A stretch of DNA of 35,414 bases, from NCBI GenBank assembly GCA_019510465.1, contig JAEKKH010000191.1, forward strand, positions 1-35,414, given 5' to 3'. This stretch comes from Burkholderiales bacterium (GTDB lineage: Bacteria > Pseudomonadota > Gammaproteobacteria > Burkholderiales > Burkholderiaceae_C). Positions 1 to 9,254 of the stretch are shown here, piece by piece; the stretch's first letter is position 1, and the number at the start of each line of letters is the position of its first letter. The notes beneath the pieces are model-generated. The model worked only from the letters and a program-made list of their open reading frames with translations, was not told the origin of the DNA and made no database searches. The position numbers were made by a program, and so were the translations under genes.

Positions 1-200
1 TCCGCGCCGTCGTCGGTGACGAACACCTCGCCGTGCTGGAAGGGAGACATCGTGCCCGGATCGACGTTGAGGTACGGATCCAGCTTGATGAGGGTGACCT
101 TGAGGCCGCGCGACTCGAGGATCGCGGCCAGCGAGGCCGCCGCGATGCCCTTGCCGAGCGAGGACACCACGCCGCCGGTGACGAAGACGAACTTGGTCAT
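1..200 (-). CDS. pyrG: CTP synthase, N-terminal fragment (cut by window edge)
   Basis: CTP synthase makes CTP from UTP, ATP and glutamine, the last step of pyrimidine nucleotide synthesis in the cytoplasm. Only the first 66 codons lie in the window. The protein starts [18 protein letters not shown], which is the nucleotide-binding loop of the synthetase domain, and continues through [29 protein letters not shown]-type sequence (the usual first 65 residues). I chose the ATG at 200 because the family normally begins two to three residues before the FVTGG strand. An in-frame ATG at 212 (MPND extension) has GAAGG just ahead of it and is a possible alternative. The gene runs off the left edge. Confidence 0.93.
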   Translation of the reverse strand, partial: MTKFVFVTGGVVSSLGKGIAAASLAAILESRGLKVTLIKLDPYLNVDPGTMSPFQHGEVFVTDDGA

Positions 201-286
201 GTCGTTGGGCATCTGCCTTCGATCGCTGCGGCACTCCGGTGGGCGGGGCGCGGCTCTCGGCATGAATGCCTTGGTGGTAAAGCGCG

Positions 287-292
287 ATTATA
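287..292 (-). promoter_or_regulatory. candidate -10 box of pyrG promoter
   Basis: On the minus strand this is a perfect TATAAT, about 87 bp upstream of the pyrG ATG. No good -35 box is visible at 16-18 bp; that position falls inside the hairpin repeat beginning near 301. Seen directly: the hexamer. Inferred: that it is used. Confidence 0.45.
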
Positions 293-300
293 CGGGGCCT

Positions 301-412
301 GACCACCCCCGGCCGCGGGGTACCGCGGCCACCCCCCGAGGGGGGCGCGGCCTTGCTCCGGAGCGGCCGCGCGCTTGCGCCCTGCGCTCTGCCGACACGC
401 GCCGACGCCACG
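301..412 (+). repeat. single copy of the dispersed multi-hairpin repeat (with tail)
   Basis: This 274-bp gap between pyrG and the cupin-like gene holds one copy of the same element that forms the array at 3658-4064. It has an 8-bp perfect stem GGCCGCGG with loop GGTA (311-330), then a CCCCCCGAGGGGGG hairpin, then GCTCCGGAGC, then a tail resembling CGCGCTTGCGC...ACACGCGCCG that is also found after the last array copy. It resembles REP-type intergenic elements. It does not appear to encode anything. Confidence 0.75.
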
Positions 413-474
413 GCGCTCCGCTGATTCGGGGTTGCCACGCCATCGACCTCGTGGTCTCCGGCCTCTGGCAGCTT

Positions 475-1674
475 CTACATCCGATTGCCGTGGAAATCGA
501 ACTCGTTGGGGACGTCGAGGTTGGTGAACGACAGCGAGATGCAGCGGTCGAGCGAACTCACCTGGTGCCACCAGGCCAGCGGCAGGAAGATCGTCTCGCC
601 GGGCTCGACGACGACGTCCAGCACCTTCACCTTCGCGGCCTCGGGGAAGCGCGCGAGGTCGAGCTGGTCGAAGTCGACCGGGCTGTAGACGTCGAAGTCG
701 TTGTACACGCGCGGGCCCGACAGCGGCGAGACGAAGCGCCAGCGCTTGCGACCGACGACCTGCGTGTGCAGCAGCATCAGCGTGTCGTGGTGCAGCGGCG
801 TGCGCGTGCCTGCCGGGCCCACCCACAGCGAGGCCGAGCGCGACATCGCGGCGCGGTTGCAGAAGTCGGGCAGCGCGCCGATGTCGTCGAGCAGGCTCAT
901 GAACTCCGGCCGGCGCAGGATCTCGTTGCTGGCGGTGAGGTACTCGTCGTTGGTGACGCCGCTGGCGGCGACGCGGTCGAGGAAGGCCGCGAAGGGGGTG
1001 TCGCGGCGCAGGCGCACCTTGTTGACTTCGTAGTCGGTGTCGGCATCGCGGCCGGACTGCACCTGCACGGTGAGGTGGCCGTAGCGGCGCCTGAATTCGG
1101 CGAACGACCAGCGCTGTAGCGCCGGCCAGTCGCGCGCGAGCTCGGTCAGCACCACCGGGCGGCAGCCGCGCACGTAGCGCTCGATGAACTCGTCGCGCGA
1201 GACGCGGCTGCGCTTTTCGACGTGCGTGTAGTGCGGGTCGCTCTCGCGCACGGCCTGCACGTTGAGCATCGCGCGGCCGAAGCGCGTGTAGCGGTCGCGC
1301 ATCTTCTCGCCGGCGCGAAACAGCGGGTCGCGCCCGATGATGGACAGGTAGCCGGTGGCCTGCGCCGGGTCGATGCCGGCTTGCCTGATCTTCGCGAGCA
1401 TCGATTCCTGCGAATTCCCCAGCAGCGCGTTCTCCGCCAGCCACTGGCGCCAGTTGTCGTCCAGCGGCTTGATCAGCTGCGGTTCGTCCAGCGGCGGCGG
1501 GCAAGCCGACAGCACCGGCCGCGACGGCGGCGCGAGCGGGGCCGCGTCGTCCGCGATGGGCGTCCTGCCCGCGTCGGCGGGCGACCGCTCGGCGATCGCG
1601 ATGTCCGCGCCGCCGCCGCCGTGGGCAGCGGGCTTGGCAGGGGGCTGGCGATGGGGCTTGTGGTGCGCGCGCAT
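475..1674 (-). CDS. cupin-like (JmjC-type) domain protein
   Basis: This 399-residue protein is a predicted Fe(II)/2-oxoglutarate-dependent oxygenase-like protein of the cupin_8/JmjC group. The C-terminal half carries the metal-binding HxD motif (H295-H296-D297 in TPLHHDTLML) and the distal histidine H370 in FLPLAWWHQV, with a K/R-containing GRKRWRFVSP strand between them. The first 60 residues are Pro/Ala/His-rich and probably disordered. The start ATG at 1674 is preceded by GGAGAG; an open frame continues upstream but has no ribosome site. Substrate is unknown; relatives hydroxylate proteins or small molecules. It lies 214 bp downstream of the alpha/beta hydrolase on the same strand. Confidence 0.8.
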   Translation of the reverse strand: MRAHHKPHRQPPAKPAAHGGGGADIAIAERSPADAGRTPIADDAAPLAPPSRPVLSACPPPLDEPQLIKPLDDNWRQWLAENALLGNSQESMLAKIRQAGIDPAQATGYLSIIGRDPLFRAGEKMRDRYTRFGRAMLNVQAVRESDPHYTHVEKRSRVSRDEFIERYVRGCRPVVLTELARDWPALQRWSFAEFRRRYGHLTVQVQSGRDADTDYEVNKVRLRRDTPFAAFLDRVAASGVTNDEYLTASNEILRRPEFMSLLDDIGALPDFCNRAAMSRSASLWVGPAGTRTPLHHDTLMLLHTQVVGRKRWRFVSPLSGPRVYNDFDVYSPVDFDQLDLARFPEAAKVKVLDVVVEPGETIFLPLAWWHQVSSLDRCISLSFTNLDVPNEFDFHGNRM

Positions 1675-1888
1675 GGACTCTCCGTCGATCGGTCGCCGCC
1701 GCTGTCGGGCGGGGCCGCGGTCGATCTTAAGACGGCCGCGTTGCCGCCGGGTGCAGGAGCGACCCGGAGTACCCGGCGAGCGGGATGCGCGAATCGCGTC
1801 GAACCACCCTGCAGGCGGCGGGCGCGCCGAACATCCCACGCCCGGTCGCGCCCGCGTCCGCGCGCGGCGACGATTCCTCGGCGGTTGC

Positions 1889-2737
1889 TCAGGCCGGCGG
1901 CTGCGACAGCGCGCCGCCCTGCGCGTGGCGCGGACGCGGCGGCACCGGCTTCATCGAGGCGAGCAGTTCCAGCACCAGCAGCGCCGTGTCGTCGGGCCGC
2001 TCCATCGGGTACAGGTGCGTGCCCTCGATCCAGCGCCAGCGCTCGCCTGCCAGCTTGTGCGAACTCGCGAAGCCGCCCTGGCGCATCTCGGCCGATCGCG
2101 TGCCGGCGATGAAGCCGACGGCGCAACGCGGCGGATGCTTGCGCAGCAGCGCGGGCACGTGGTGCGGCAGCGTGTTGTAGATGCGGGTCTCGACCTCGCG
2201 CCGCACCGCGAGCACGACCTTGTCCTCGACCTCCTCGAAGCCGGCCTGGACATAGGCCTGCAGCATGCGCGGATCCCAGCGCGCGAACGTCGACTTGGCG
2301 GCGAAATGCGCATGCACGGCCTCGCGCGACGGCCACTCGTGGCGACGCTTGCGCGAGATGGCGCCCGGGCCGATGCGCTCGATCAGGCCCGCGCGCTTGG
2401 CCATGTGCACGCTGTGCGCGCGCCAGCCGGTGACGATGGGCGAGTCGAGCATCACGAGGCCGCCCACCAGGTCGGGCCGCCTGCAGGCTGCCATGAGGCT
2501 GACCAGGCCGCCCAGCGAGTGGCCGACCAGCATCGCGCCGGCCAGGCCGTTGGCGGCGATGAAGTCGGTCAGCTGGTCGCGCAGCCGTGGCCAGTTGCTG
2601 GTCACCGGATAGCGCGGGTCGTGGCTGAAGCGCGCCGGTGCCTCGACGCGCCAACCGGCGCGGCGCCAGACCTCGAACAGGGGTTCGTAGCTGCCCGCGG
2701 GAAAGCCGTTCGCGTGGGCGAAGACGATCGTCTTCAA
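1889..2737 (-). CDS. alpha/beta hydrolase
   Basis: A 282-residue cytoplasmic alpha/beta hydrolase. The N-terminus MKTIVFAHANGFPAGSY holds the HxNGF oxyanion-side motif. The nucleophile elbow is G-H-S74-L-G-G, and the catalytic His is probably H241 in EGTHLYPMERP. The acid residue is not obvious. The start is a TTG at 2737 with a strong GGGAGGGG 5-8 nt upstream; the open frame extends further upstream without a ribosome site. It lies 92 bp downstream of anbu, so the two may be co-transcribed. No signal peptide. The last 30 residues are Pro-rich. The substrate cannot be assigned; HANGF-type hydrolases include esterases and epoxide-hydrolase relatives. Confidence 0.85.
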   Translation of the reverse strand: MKTIVFAHANGFPAGSYEPLFEVWRRAGWRVEAPARFSHDPRYPVTSNWPRLRDQLTDFIAANGLAGAMLVGHSLGGLVSLMAACRRPDLVGGLVMLDSPIVTGWRAHSVHMAKRAGLIERIGPGAISRKRRHEWPSREAVHAHFAAKSTFARWDPRMLQAYVQAGFEEVEDKVVLAVRREVETRIYNTLPHHVPALLRKHPPRCAVGFIAGTRSAEMRQGGFASSHKLAGERWRWIEGTHLYPMERPDDTALLVLELLASMKPVPPRPRHAQGGALSQPPA

Positions 2738-2829
2738 CGGCGCCCCTCCCGCGCCGGGTGCGGCGCTCCCTTCCCAATGGGGCCTGCGGGGCTCGTCGGG
2801 ACGGCCCGCGACTGCATCGCCGTGGCCAC

Positions 2830-3657
2830 TCAGACGACCTTCTCGGTCTCGTTGTGGATCTTCTTGAGTGCCTCGTAGCGCGGCGCGTCGACGATCAACG
2901 GCGTGGCGGCCGAGGCGCCGTCGCCCCATTGCGGGTCGTCCATCGCCTCGAACACCTCGCGCAGGCGCCGGCCCCAGGAGTCGCGCACCATGCGGAAGTA
3001 CGGGTTCTGGTCGTCGATGCAGGCGATCTGGTCGGACTGCAGCTTGTCGGCCTCGTACACCACCAGGTCGAGCGGCAGGCCGACGGACAGGTTGGACTTC
3101 AGCGTCGAGTCCATCGACACCAGCGCGCACTTGGCCGCCTCCTCGAGCGGCGTCGTGGGGGTCAGCACGCGGTCGAGGATGGGCTTGCCGTACTTCGATT
3201 CGCCGATCTGGAAGAAGCAGGTCTCGCGCGTGGCCTCGATGAAGTTGCCGGCCGAATACACGAGGAACAGCCGCATCGCCTCGCCGCCGATCTGGCCGCC
3301 GAAGATGAAGCTGGCGACGAAGTCCATGCCGTTGTTCTTCAGCGCCTGGCCATCGTTCTCGTAGACTCGCCGCACGGCCGCGCCCAGCACGCGGGCGGCG
3401 TCGAACATGCTCTTGGCGTTCCAGATGGTGATCGGCTCGTCATCGCCGTTGGGCACCGTCTCGACCTGCAGGATCTCGCGCACCGACTGCGAGATCGACA
3501 GGTTGCCGGCCGACAGCAGCACCATGAAGCGATCGCCCGGCTTCTCGTAGACGATCATCTTGCGGAAGATGCTGATCTGGTCGAGCCCGGCGTTCGTGCG
3601 CGAGTCCGACAGGAAGACGAGCCCGGCGTTGAGCCGGATGCCGACGCAATAGGTCAT
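2830..3657 (-). CDS. anbu: Anbu, bacterial proteasome-like Ntn peptidase
   Basis: This 275-residue protein matches Anbu ('ancestral beta subunit', COG3484), a bacterial relative of proteasome beta subunits and HslV that assembles into open helical rings. After removal of Met1 the new N-terminus is Thr2, followed by YCVGIRL and SDSRTNAG. The expected catalytic set is visible: Thr2, Asp18 and Lys33 (FRKM). It is full length. Known anbu genes usually sit in an operon with an alpha-E protein, an ATP-grasp enzyme and a transglutaminase; none is adjacent here. Instead it lies between a hairpin-repeat array (which abuts the start codon and supplies a GGGGG ribosome-binding stretch) and an alpha/beta hydrolase. 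In vivo substrate is unknown. Confidence 0.92.
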   Translation of the reverse strand: MTYCVGIRLNAGLVFLSDSRTNAGLDQISIFRKMIVYEKPGDRFMVLLSAGNLSISQSVREILQVETVPNGDDEPITIWNAKSMFDAARVLGAAVRRVYENDGQALKNNGMDFVASFIFGGQIGGEAMRLFLVYSAGNFIEATRETCFFQIGESKYGKPILDRVLTPTTPLEEAAKCALVSMDSTLKSNLSVGLPLDLVVYEADKLQSDQIACIDDQNPYFRMVRDSWGRRLREVFEAMDDPQWGDGASAATPLIVDAPRYEALKKIHNETEKVV

Positions 3658-4064
3658 GTGAGCCCCCAGGCCGCGGAGTACCGCGTCCAGCCCCCCGAGG
3701 GGGCACGCGGCCTTGCTCCGGAGCGGCCGAGCGCGGCGGCCGCGCGAAGTCGCGTGAGCCCCCAGGCCGCGGAGTACCGCGTCCAGCCCCCCGAGGGGGC
3801 ACGCGGCCTGAGCGAAGGACGGCCGAGCGCGGCGGCCGCGCGAAGTCGCGTGAGCCCCCAGGCCGCGGAGTGCCGCGTCCAGCCCCCCGAGGGGGCACGC
3901 GGCCTGAGCGAAGGACGGCCGAGCGCGGCGGCCGCGCGAAGTCGCGTGAGCCCCCAGTCAGCGGAGTACCGCTGACAGCCCCCCGAGGGGGCGCGCGGCC
4001 TGAGCGAAGGACGGCCGAGCGCGGCGGCCCCGCGCTTGCGCGCTTCGCTTGGCGCACACGCGCC
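3658..4064 (+). repeat. four tandem copies of a 96-bp multi-hairpin repeat plus tail
   Basis: Four head-to-tail units begin with GTGAGCCCCC at 3658, 3754, 3850 and 3946, exactly 96 bp apart. Each unit has a stem with loop AGTA or AGTG, a GCCCCC-CGA-GGGGGC hairpin and a CGGCC...GGCCG hairpin, then GCGGCGGCCGCGC. Unit 1 has TTGCTCCGGAGC where units 2-4 have TGAGCGAAGGAC. Unit 4 has a re-paired first stem (GTCAGCGG/CCGCTGAC) and alone carries the 3' tail (about 4029-4064). The array fills the mutS-anbu gap (4114 to 3658). 96 is divisible by 3, so long spurious open frames run through it. No coding role is likely. Confidence 0.93.
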
Positions 4065-4114
4065 GTCGTGGCGGGCTGCCGGCCGACGCGGCAGCGGTGG
4101 GAACTCATGCATGT

Positions 4115-6802
4115 TCATTCCTTGGGAAGCAGCGCCTTGAGACGATACAACGCTTCCAGGGCTTCGCGCGGGGCAAGGCGATCTGGATCGATGGCCATCA
4201 GCGCGGCCTCGGCGCGCGACGGGCCGGCGGCGGCGGCGGCCGCGTCGGCAGCGGCCGGGGCGGCGAACAGGTCGACCTGGGCCTGGCCGCTGTTCTGCTG
4301 GGCTTCCAGCGCCTCGAGCGTGGCGCGTGCCTGGCGCACGAGGCTGGCGGGCATGCCGGCCAGCTTGGCCACCTGCACGCCGTAGCTGCGGCTGGCCGGG
4401 CCGGCCTCGATCGCGTGCAGGAACACGATCTGGTCGCCGCTCTCGGCGGCCGACACGTGCATGTTGAGCGCACCGGCGTGCTTGGTCGGGAAGTCGGTCA
4501 GCTCGAAGTAGTGCGTCGCGAACAGCGTGAACGAGCGGTTCTTCTCGTGCAGGTGCGACGCGATCGCGCCCGCCAGCGCCAGGCCGTCGAAGGTGGAGGT
4601 GCCGCGGCCGATCTCGTCCATCAGCACCAGCGAGCGGTCGGTGGCCGAGTGGATGATCGCGGCAGCCTCGGTCATCTCGACCATGAAGGTGGACTGCGCA
4701 TTGGCCAGGTCGTCGGCCGCGCCGATGCGGGTGTGGATCGCATCGATCGGGCCCAGGCGGCAGCGCGCGGCCGGCACGTACGAGCCCATCGCCGCCAGCA
4801 GCGTGATCAGCGCCACCTGGCGCATGAAGGTGCTCTTGCCGCCCATGTTGGGGCCGGTGACGATCAACATGCGGGTGCGCGCGTCGAGCCGGCAGTCGTT
4901 GGCGATGAAGCTGCCGCCGTCCGTCTCGGCCAGGCGCGCCTCGACCACCGGGTGGCGGCCGCGTTCGATGTCCAGGCACGGGTGGTTGACGAACTCCGGG
5001 CGGCACCAGCCCAGCGTCGTCGCGCGCTCGGTCAGCGCGCACAGCGCATCGAGCGAGGCCAGCGCGCGCGCCAGCTCGCCGAGCACGCCGAGCGTGTCCT
5101 GCAGCTGGTCGAGCAGCGTCTCCCACAGCAGCTTCTCGCGCGACAGCGAGCGCTCCTGCGCCGACAGCGCCTTGTCCTCGAACGCGCGCAGCTCGGGCGT
5201 GATGAAGCGCTCGGCGTTCTTCAGCGTCTGGCGGCGCTGGTAGTCGGCGGGCACCTTGTCCAGGCCCGAGGCCGTCACCTCGATGTAGAAGCCGTGCACC
5301 TTGTTGTACTGCACGCGGAGATTGCCGATGCCGGTGCGCTGGCGCTCGCGGGCCTCCAGCGCGACCAGGAAGTCGTCGCAGTTGGTGGCGATGGCGCGCA
5401 GCTCGTCGAGTTCGGCGTCGAAGCCGGACGCAATGACGCCGCCATCGCGCAGCAGCACCGCGGGCTCGGCGGCGACGGCGGCGGCCAGGTGCTGCAGGAT
5501 GCGCGGGTCGGGGTGCAGCGCGCCGTGCAGGCGCAGCAGCAGCGCGCTGGTGGCGCCGTCGCCGATGTCGTCGAGTTCGGGCTCGGCGGGCGCGCTCGCG
5601 ACACGGCAGTGGCTGGGCGGCAGGCAGCCGACGAGCTGCGGCAGCAGGGCGAGGGTGTCGCGCAGGCCCGCGAGCTCGCGCGGGCGCACCTGGCGCAGCG
5701 CGATGCGCGCGACGATGCGCTGCACGTCGCTGACGCCGCGCAGCGCCTGGCGCAGCGGCTCGGGACCGTGCGCGGCGAGCACGGCGATGGCGTCGTGGCG
5801 CTCCAGCGCGCCCTGGCGCTCGCGCATCGGATGGGTCAGCCAGTGGCGCAGCTGCCGGCTTCCCATCCCGGTGCGGCAGGTATCCAGCAGCGACAGCAGC
5901 GTCGGCGCCGCCTCGCCGCGCAGCGTCTGCGTCAGCTCGAGGTTGCGCAGCGTGGCCGGCGGCAGCTCCAGCAGCTCGCTGGCCTTGTCGACGTGCAGCG
6001 ATTTCACGTGGCCCAGCGCGCTCCTCGCGCCGCCCGAGGTGTGCTCGGCGTAGCTGACGAGTGCTGCCGCGGCGGCGTGCGCGCGCGGCAGTTCCTGCGC
6101 GTTGAAGCCGGCCAGCGTGGTGACGCCCAGCAGCTCGTGCAGCTTGCGCAGGCCCAGCTCGGTGTCGAACTGCCAGGCCGGGCGGTTGACGACCGACACC
6201 GTCCCCTGGCGCACCGCCATCGGCGCGCCTTCGGTCGACACCAGGATCTCCGCCGGCGCCAGGCGCGCGAGCCACGACGGCAACTCGGCCTCCGTGCATT
6301 CGCCCAGCCCCAGCCGGCCTTCGGCCAGCGCCAGCCAGGCCAGGCCGACGCGGGCGCGGTTCGCGTACACCGCGAGCAGCACCGTCTCCTGCCGCTCGGC
6401 CAGCAGCTCCGAATCGGTGACGGTGCCCGGCGTGACGACGCGCACCACCTTGCGTTCGACCGGCCCCTTGCCGGCGCCGACCTCGCCCACCTGCTCGGCG
6501 ATCGCCACCGCCTCCCCGAGCTTGACCAGCCGCGCCAGGTACGACTCGAGCGCATGCACCGGCACGCCGGCCATGACCACCGGCTGGCCGTTGGACGCGC
6601 CGCGCGTGGTCAGCGTGATGTCCAGCAGCCGGTTCGCCTTGCGGGCGTCGTCGAAGAACACCTCGTAGAAGTCGCCCATGCGATAGAACAGGAGCGTCTC
6701 GGGGTGGTCGGCCTTGAGGCGGAAGTACTGCGCCATCATGGGCGTGTGCCCGCTCAGGTCGATCGGTTCCTTCGAGATTTCCAGGGGCGGGGCGGCAGAC
6801 AC
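4115..6802 (-). CDS. mutS: DNA mismatch repair protein MutS
   Basis: MutS (895 residues) recognises mismatched and looped bases and recruits MutL in an ATP-dependent way. All family features are present: the mismatch-contacting F45-Y46-E47 in MGDFYEVFF, connector and lever domains, Walker [10 protein letters not shown] from residue 650, Walker B LVLMDE (D729-E730) and the signature [11 protein letters not shown], then FATHYFELT. The C-terminal region has an Ala-rich linker (about 848-861) before the small tetramerisation helix, which ends [12 protein letters not shown]. The length is slightly above the 853 residues of E. coli MutS. It lies 83 bp downstream of yjbQ and is followed by the hairpin array. 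Confidence 0.98.
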   Translation of the reverse strand: MSAAPPLEISKEPIDLSGHTPMMAQYFRLKADHPETLLFYRMGDFYEVFFDDARKANRLLDITLTTRGASNGQPVVMAGVPVHALESYLARLVKLGEAVAIAEQVGEVGAGKGPVERKVVRVVTPGTVTDSELLAERQETVLLAVYANRARVGLAWLALAEGRLGLGECTEAELPSWLARLAPAEILVSTEGAPMAVRQGTVSVVNRPAWQFDTELGLRKLHELLGVTTLAGFNAQELPRAHAAAAALVSYAEHTSGGARSALGHVKSLHVDKASELLELPPATLRNLELTQTLRGEAAPTLLSLLDTCRTGMGSRQLRHWLTHPMRERQGALERHDAIAVLAAHGPEPLRQALRGVSDVQRIVARIALRQVRPRELAGLRDTLALLPQLVGCLPPSHCRVASAPAEPELDDIGDGATSALLLRLHGALHPDPRILQHLAAAVAAEPAVLLRDGGVIASGFDAELDELRAIATNCDDFLVALEARERQRTGIGNLRVQYNKVHGFYIEVTASGLDKVPADYQRRQTLKNAERFITPELRAFEDKALSAQERSLSREKLLWETLLDQLQDTLGVLGELARALASLDALCALTERATTLGWCRPEFVNHPCLDIERGRHPVVEARLAETDGGSFIANDCRLDARTRMLIVTGPNMGGKSTFMRQVALITLLAAMGSYVPAARCRLGPIDAIHTRIGAADDLANAQSTFMVEMTEAAAIIHSATDRSLVLMDEIGRGTSTFDGLALAGAIASHLHEKNRSFTLFATHYFELTDFPTKHAGALNMHVSAAESGDQIVFLHAIEAGPASRSYGVQVAKLAGMPASLVRQARATLEALEAQQNSGQAQVDLFAAPAAADAAAAAAGPSRAEAALMAIDPDRLAPREALEALYRLKALLPKE

Positions 6803-6885
6803 GGCAGGGGTTCACGCGAGACGCGCCGCGCGACGGCCGCGCGGCAGGGAGGCGGATTATCGCCGTCCCGCCGCCGCTGCCGGCG

Positions 6886-7308
6886 TCACTCGCCCAGCAG
6901 GTGCGCCGCCACCTCGCGCCGGTGCGCCCGCCGCCGATGCTCCCAGAGGTAGATGCCCTGCCAGGTGCCCAGCACGAGCTTGCCGCCGGCCACGGGAATC
7001 GACAGCTGCACGTTGGTCAGCGCCGAGCGCGCGTGGGACGGCATGTCGTCCGGGCCTTCGTCGACGTGGCGGAACAGCGGATCGCCGTCGGGCACCAGGC
7101 GGGCGAAGAAGCGGTCGAGGTCGCCGCGCACGTCCGGGTCGGCGTTCTCCTGCACCAGCAGGCTGGCCGAGGTGTGGCGAACGAACAGGGTCAGCAGCCC
7201 GGTCGCGATGCCTTGCTGCCCGACCCAGTCCGCGACCGGGTGCGTGAACTCGACGAGCCCGCGCGTGCGGGTCTCGACGACGTAGGTGGTGGACGCCTGG
7301 CGCAGCAT
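6886..7308 (-). CDS. yjbQ: YjbQ/UPF0047 family protein
   Basis: A 140-residue protein of the YjbQ (TIGR00149) family, often labelled 'secondary thiamine-phosphate synthase enzyme' because some members complement thiE mutants weakly; the true role is unsettled. Visible family signatures are GLLTLFVRHTSASLLVQENADPDV, where the His and Glu/Asn form the conserved pocket, HVDEGPDDMPSH with metal-ligand-like histidines, and the C-terminal LGTWQGIYLWEHR. Full length. It sits 28 bp after suhB and 83 bp before mutS on the same strand, so these three may be one transcript. Confidence 0.93.
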   Translation of the reverse strand: MLRQASTTYVVETRTRGLVEFTHPVADWVGQQGIATGLLTLFVRHTSASLLVQENADPDVRGDLDRFFARLVPDGDPLFRHVDEGPDDMPSHARSALTNVQLSIPVAGGKLVLGTWQGIYLWEHRRRAHRREVAAHLLGE

Positions 7309-7336
7309 TCGCGTGCCGCGGCGAACGCCGTGCCTG

Positions 7337-8305
7337 TCAGGCCGTCCTGCGCGGCGTGCGCGGGCCGCTGACCTTGATGGCCTTGCGCGGCTTCGGCTCG
7401 GCCGGCGCCGCGGGCGCGGCGGCTGCGTTGGCGGCGACGAACGCGTCGGTCGCGTCCGGCGCGGCGCCCTCGGCGGCCGCGGGCTTGCCGTCTTCCTTGA
7501 TGACGCGCGAGTAGGGCGTCAGGATGTTGACGAGCTGGCCGTAGACCTTGGGCGTGCCGGCGACGACCTCGCGCTGGTAGAGGAAGTCGGCCTCGCCGCT
7601 GAAGTTGCCGATCAGGCCGCCGGCTTCCGTGATGATCAGCGAGGCCGCCGCGATGTCCCAGGGGCTGAGCCCGGTCTCGAAGAAGCCGTCGTAGTACCCG
7701 GCCGCCACGTAGCAGAGATCGAGCGAGGCCGCGCCGGGGCGGCGCAGGCCGGCGCACAGCTGCGAGATCTCCTCGAACATCTTCATGTAGCGCTTGAAGT
7801 TGTCGCCCTTGCGGAACGGGAAGCCGGTGCCGATCAGCGAATCGGCCAGGCGCAGGCGCTTGGAGACGCGGATGCGGCGGTCGTTCAGGAAGGCGCCGCG
7901 GCCGCGCGAGGCGTAGAACAGGTCGTTGCGGTTCGGGTCGTAGACCACGGCCTGCTGCACCACGCCGCGCCAGGCCAGCGCGATCGACACCGCGTAGACC
8001 GGGAAGCCGTGGATGAAGTTGGTGGTGCCGTCCAGCGGATCGATGATCCAGACGAATTCGCTGTCCTTGGCGCCGAGCTCGCGGCCCGATTCCTCCGCCA
8101 GGATGCCGTGGCCCGGGTAGGCCTGCAGGATGATCTCGACGATGACCGCTTCCGCATGCTTGTCGACCTCGGTGACGAAGTCGTTCACGCCCTTCGTCTC
8201 CACCTGCACCTTGTCCACGTCGAGCGAGGCCCGGTTGATGATCGCCCCCGCCGCGCGCGCGGCCTTGACGGCAATGTTGAGCATCGGGTGCAGGGTCATG
8301 GACAT
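7337..8305 (-). CDS. suhB: inositol-1-monophosphatase family protein
   Basis: SuhB-type Mg2+-dependent phosphatase (322 residues). In E. coli SuhB also acts as an rRNA antitermination/NusA-binding factor, a role that may or may not apply here. Metal-binding residues are present: E71-E72 (GILAEES), D89-P-L-D92-G-T-T and W216-D217 (SPWDIAA). The catalytic domain ends near residue 270; the rest is a 50-residue Ala/Pro-rich, basic-ended tail (ending PRTPRRTA) that E. coli SuhB lacks. The start [20 protein letters not shown] agrees with the family. It is divergent from trmJ. Confidence 0.94.
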   Translation of the reverse strand: MSMTLHPMLNIAVKAARAAGAIINRASLDVDKVQVETKGVNDFVTEVDKHAEAVIVEIILQAYPGHGILAEESGRELGAKDSEFVWIIDPLDGTTNFIHGFPVYAVSIALAWRGVVQQAVVYDPNRNDLFYASRGRGAFLNDRRIRVSKRLRLADSLIGTGFPFRKGDNFKRYMKMFEEISQLCAGLRRPGAASLDLCYVAAGYYDGFFETGLSPWDIAAASLIITEAGGLIGNFSGEADFLYQREVVAGTPKVYGQLVNILTPYSRVIKEDGKPAAAEGAAPDATDAFVAANAAAAPAAPAEPKPRKAIKVSGPRTPRRTA

Positions 8306-8454
8306 GGGACGATTCCGGGAAAGGTGACGCCGGCGGCGGCTCCGGTGGGGAGCGCCGGCCAGGGCGGAAGAGGGCGACAGGGACGAAAGAGCGGTGCGGA
8401 TGCCGCGGCGGCGGTCGTTCGAGGCGACGGCGGCGTGACAATGCGCAATCCACG

Positions 8455-8485
8455 ATTCTATCCGGCCCGGCCGCGCGAAGTCACG
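8455..8485 (-). promoter_or_regulatory. candidate suhB promoter
   Basis: On the minus strand GTGACT (8480-8485, four of six matches to TTGACA) is followed after 19 bp by TAGAAT (8455-8460, five of six matches). This places a start site about 140 bp upstream of the suhB ATG, within the 208-bp gap shared with trmJ. Sequence match only. Confidence 0.35.
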
Positions 8486-8513
8486 CGCCCGCCCGTGCCG
8501 TCCACTTGCAACG

Positions 8514-9251
8514 GTGCAGTTCTTGACGGATCAGACACGCTTCATCCTGGTCGACACCAGCCATCCCGGCAACGTCGGCTCGGCAGCCCGCGCCATGAAG
8601 GTGATGGGCTTCTCCGACCTGGTGCTGGTCACGCCGCGCTTCGCCGACGTGCTGACGCAGCCCGACGCGATCGCGATGGCCTCCGGCGCCACCGACATCC
8701 TCGAGCGCGCCCGCATCGTCGGCACGCTGGACGAAGCCCTCGCGGACACCACCTTCGCCTGCGCGACCGCGATGACGCCGCGCGACTTCGGCCCGCCCAC
8801 GCGCGCGCCGCGCGACGCCTTCGCCGAGCTGGCGCGCACCGACCATCGCGTCGCGTTCGTGTTCGGCGGCGAACGCTTCGGGCTGTCCAACGAGCACGTC
8901 CACGCCTGCCACCTGTGCATCAGCATCCCGACGCAGCCGGAGTACGGCTCGCTCAACCTCGCGCAGGCGGTGCAACTGCTGTCCTACGACTGGCGCCAGG
9001 CGCTCGGCGGCTTCCCCGTCGTCGAGCGCACCCGGGCGCCGGAGCACGCGGACGCCGCCGCCGTGCGCGGCCTGCTGGGCCACTGGCGCGAGATGCTGGT
9101 GGAGATCGACTTCCTCGACCCGGCCGTGCCGCGCAAGCTGATGGCGCGGCTGCACCAGCTCGTCAACCGCGCGCAGGTGACCACCGAGGAGGTGCACATC
9201 CTGCGCGGCATCGCACGCCAGGTGCAGAAGCGGCGCCGCGGCGCGGACTGA
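8514..9251 (+). CDS. trmJ: tRNA (cytidine/uridine-2'-O-)-methyltransferase TrmJ
   Basis: SPOUT-family methyltransferase of 245 residues that 2'-O-methylates position 32 of tRNAs. The three knot motifs are visible: N20-VGSAARAMK, the [13 protein letters not shown] stretch at 116-127, and [19 protein letters not shown] at 138-156. The length is that of TrmJ. The start is a GTG at 8514 with no clear Shine-Dalgarno sequence, so the exact N-terminus is uncertain by a few residues. It ends 3 bp from the convergent acyltransferase. The neighbourhood suhB / trmJ / cysE is common in Burkholderiales. Confidence 0.95.
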   Translation: MQFLTDQTRFILVDTSHPGNVGSAARAMKVMGFSDLVLVTPRFADVLTQPDAIAMASGATDILERARIVGTLDEALADTTFACATAMTPRDFGPPTRAPRDAFAELARTDHRVAFVFGGERFGLSNEHVHACHLCISIPTQPEYGSLNLAQAVQLLSYDWRQALGGFPVVERTRAPEHADAAAVRGLLGHWREMLVEIDFLDPAVPRKLMARLHQLVNRAQVTTEEVHILRGIARQVQKRRRGAD

Positions 9252-9254
9252 GCG

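Noticed and set aside
3658-4064. CRISPR array
   Set aside because: Units are 96 bp, directly adjacent and without unique spacers; there are no cas genes nearby.
2638-4108. Long open frames with 32-residue repeats on both strands across the hairpin array
   Set aside because: They exist only because the repeat length (96 bp) is divisible by three. They overlap anbu or mutS for most of their length and have shadow-frame composition.
4049-6952. Long open frame opposite mutS
   Set aside because: A typical GC-rich antisense shadow, rich in Arg, Ala and Gln, opposite an intact mutS.
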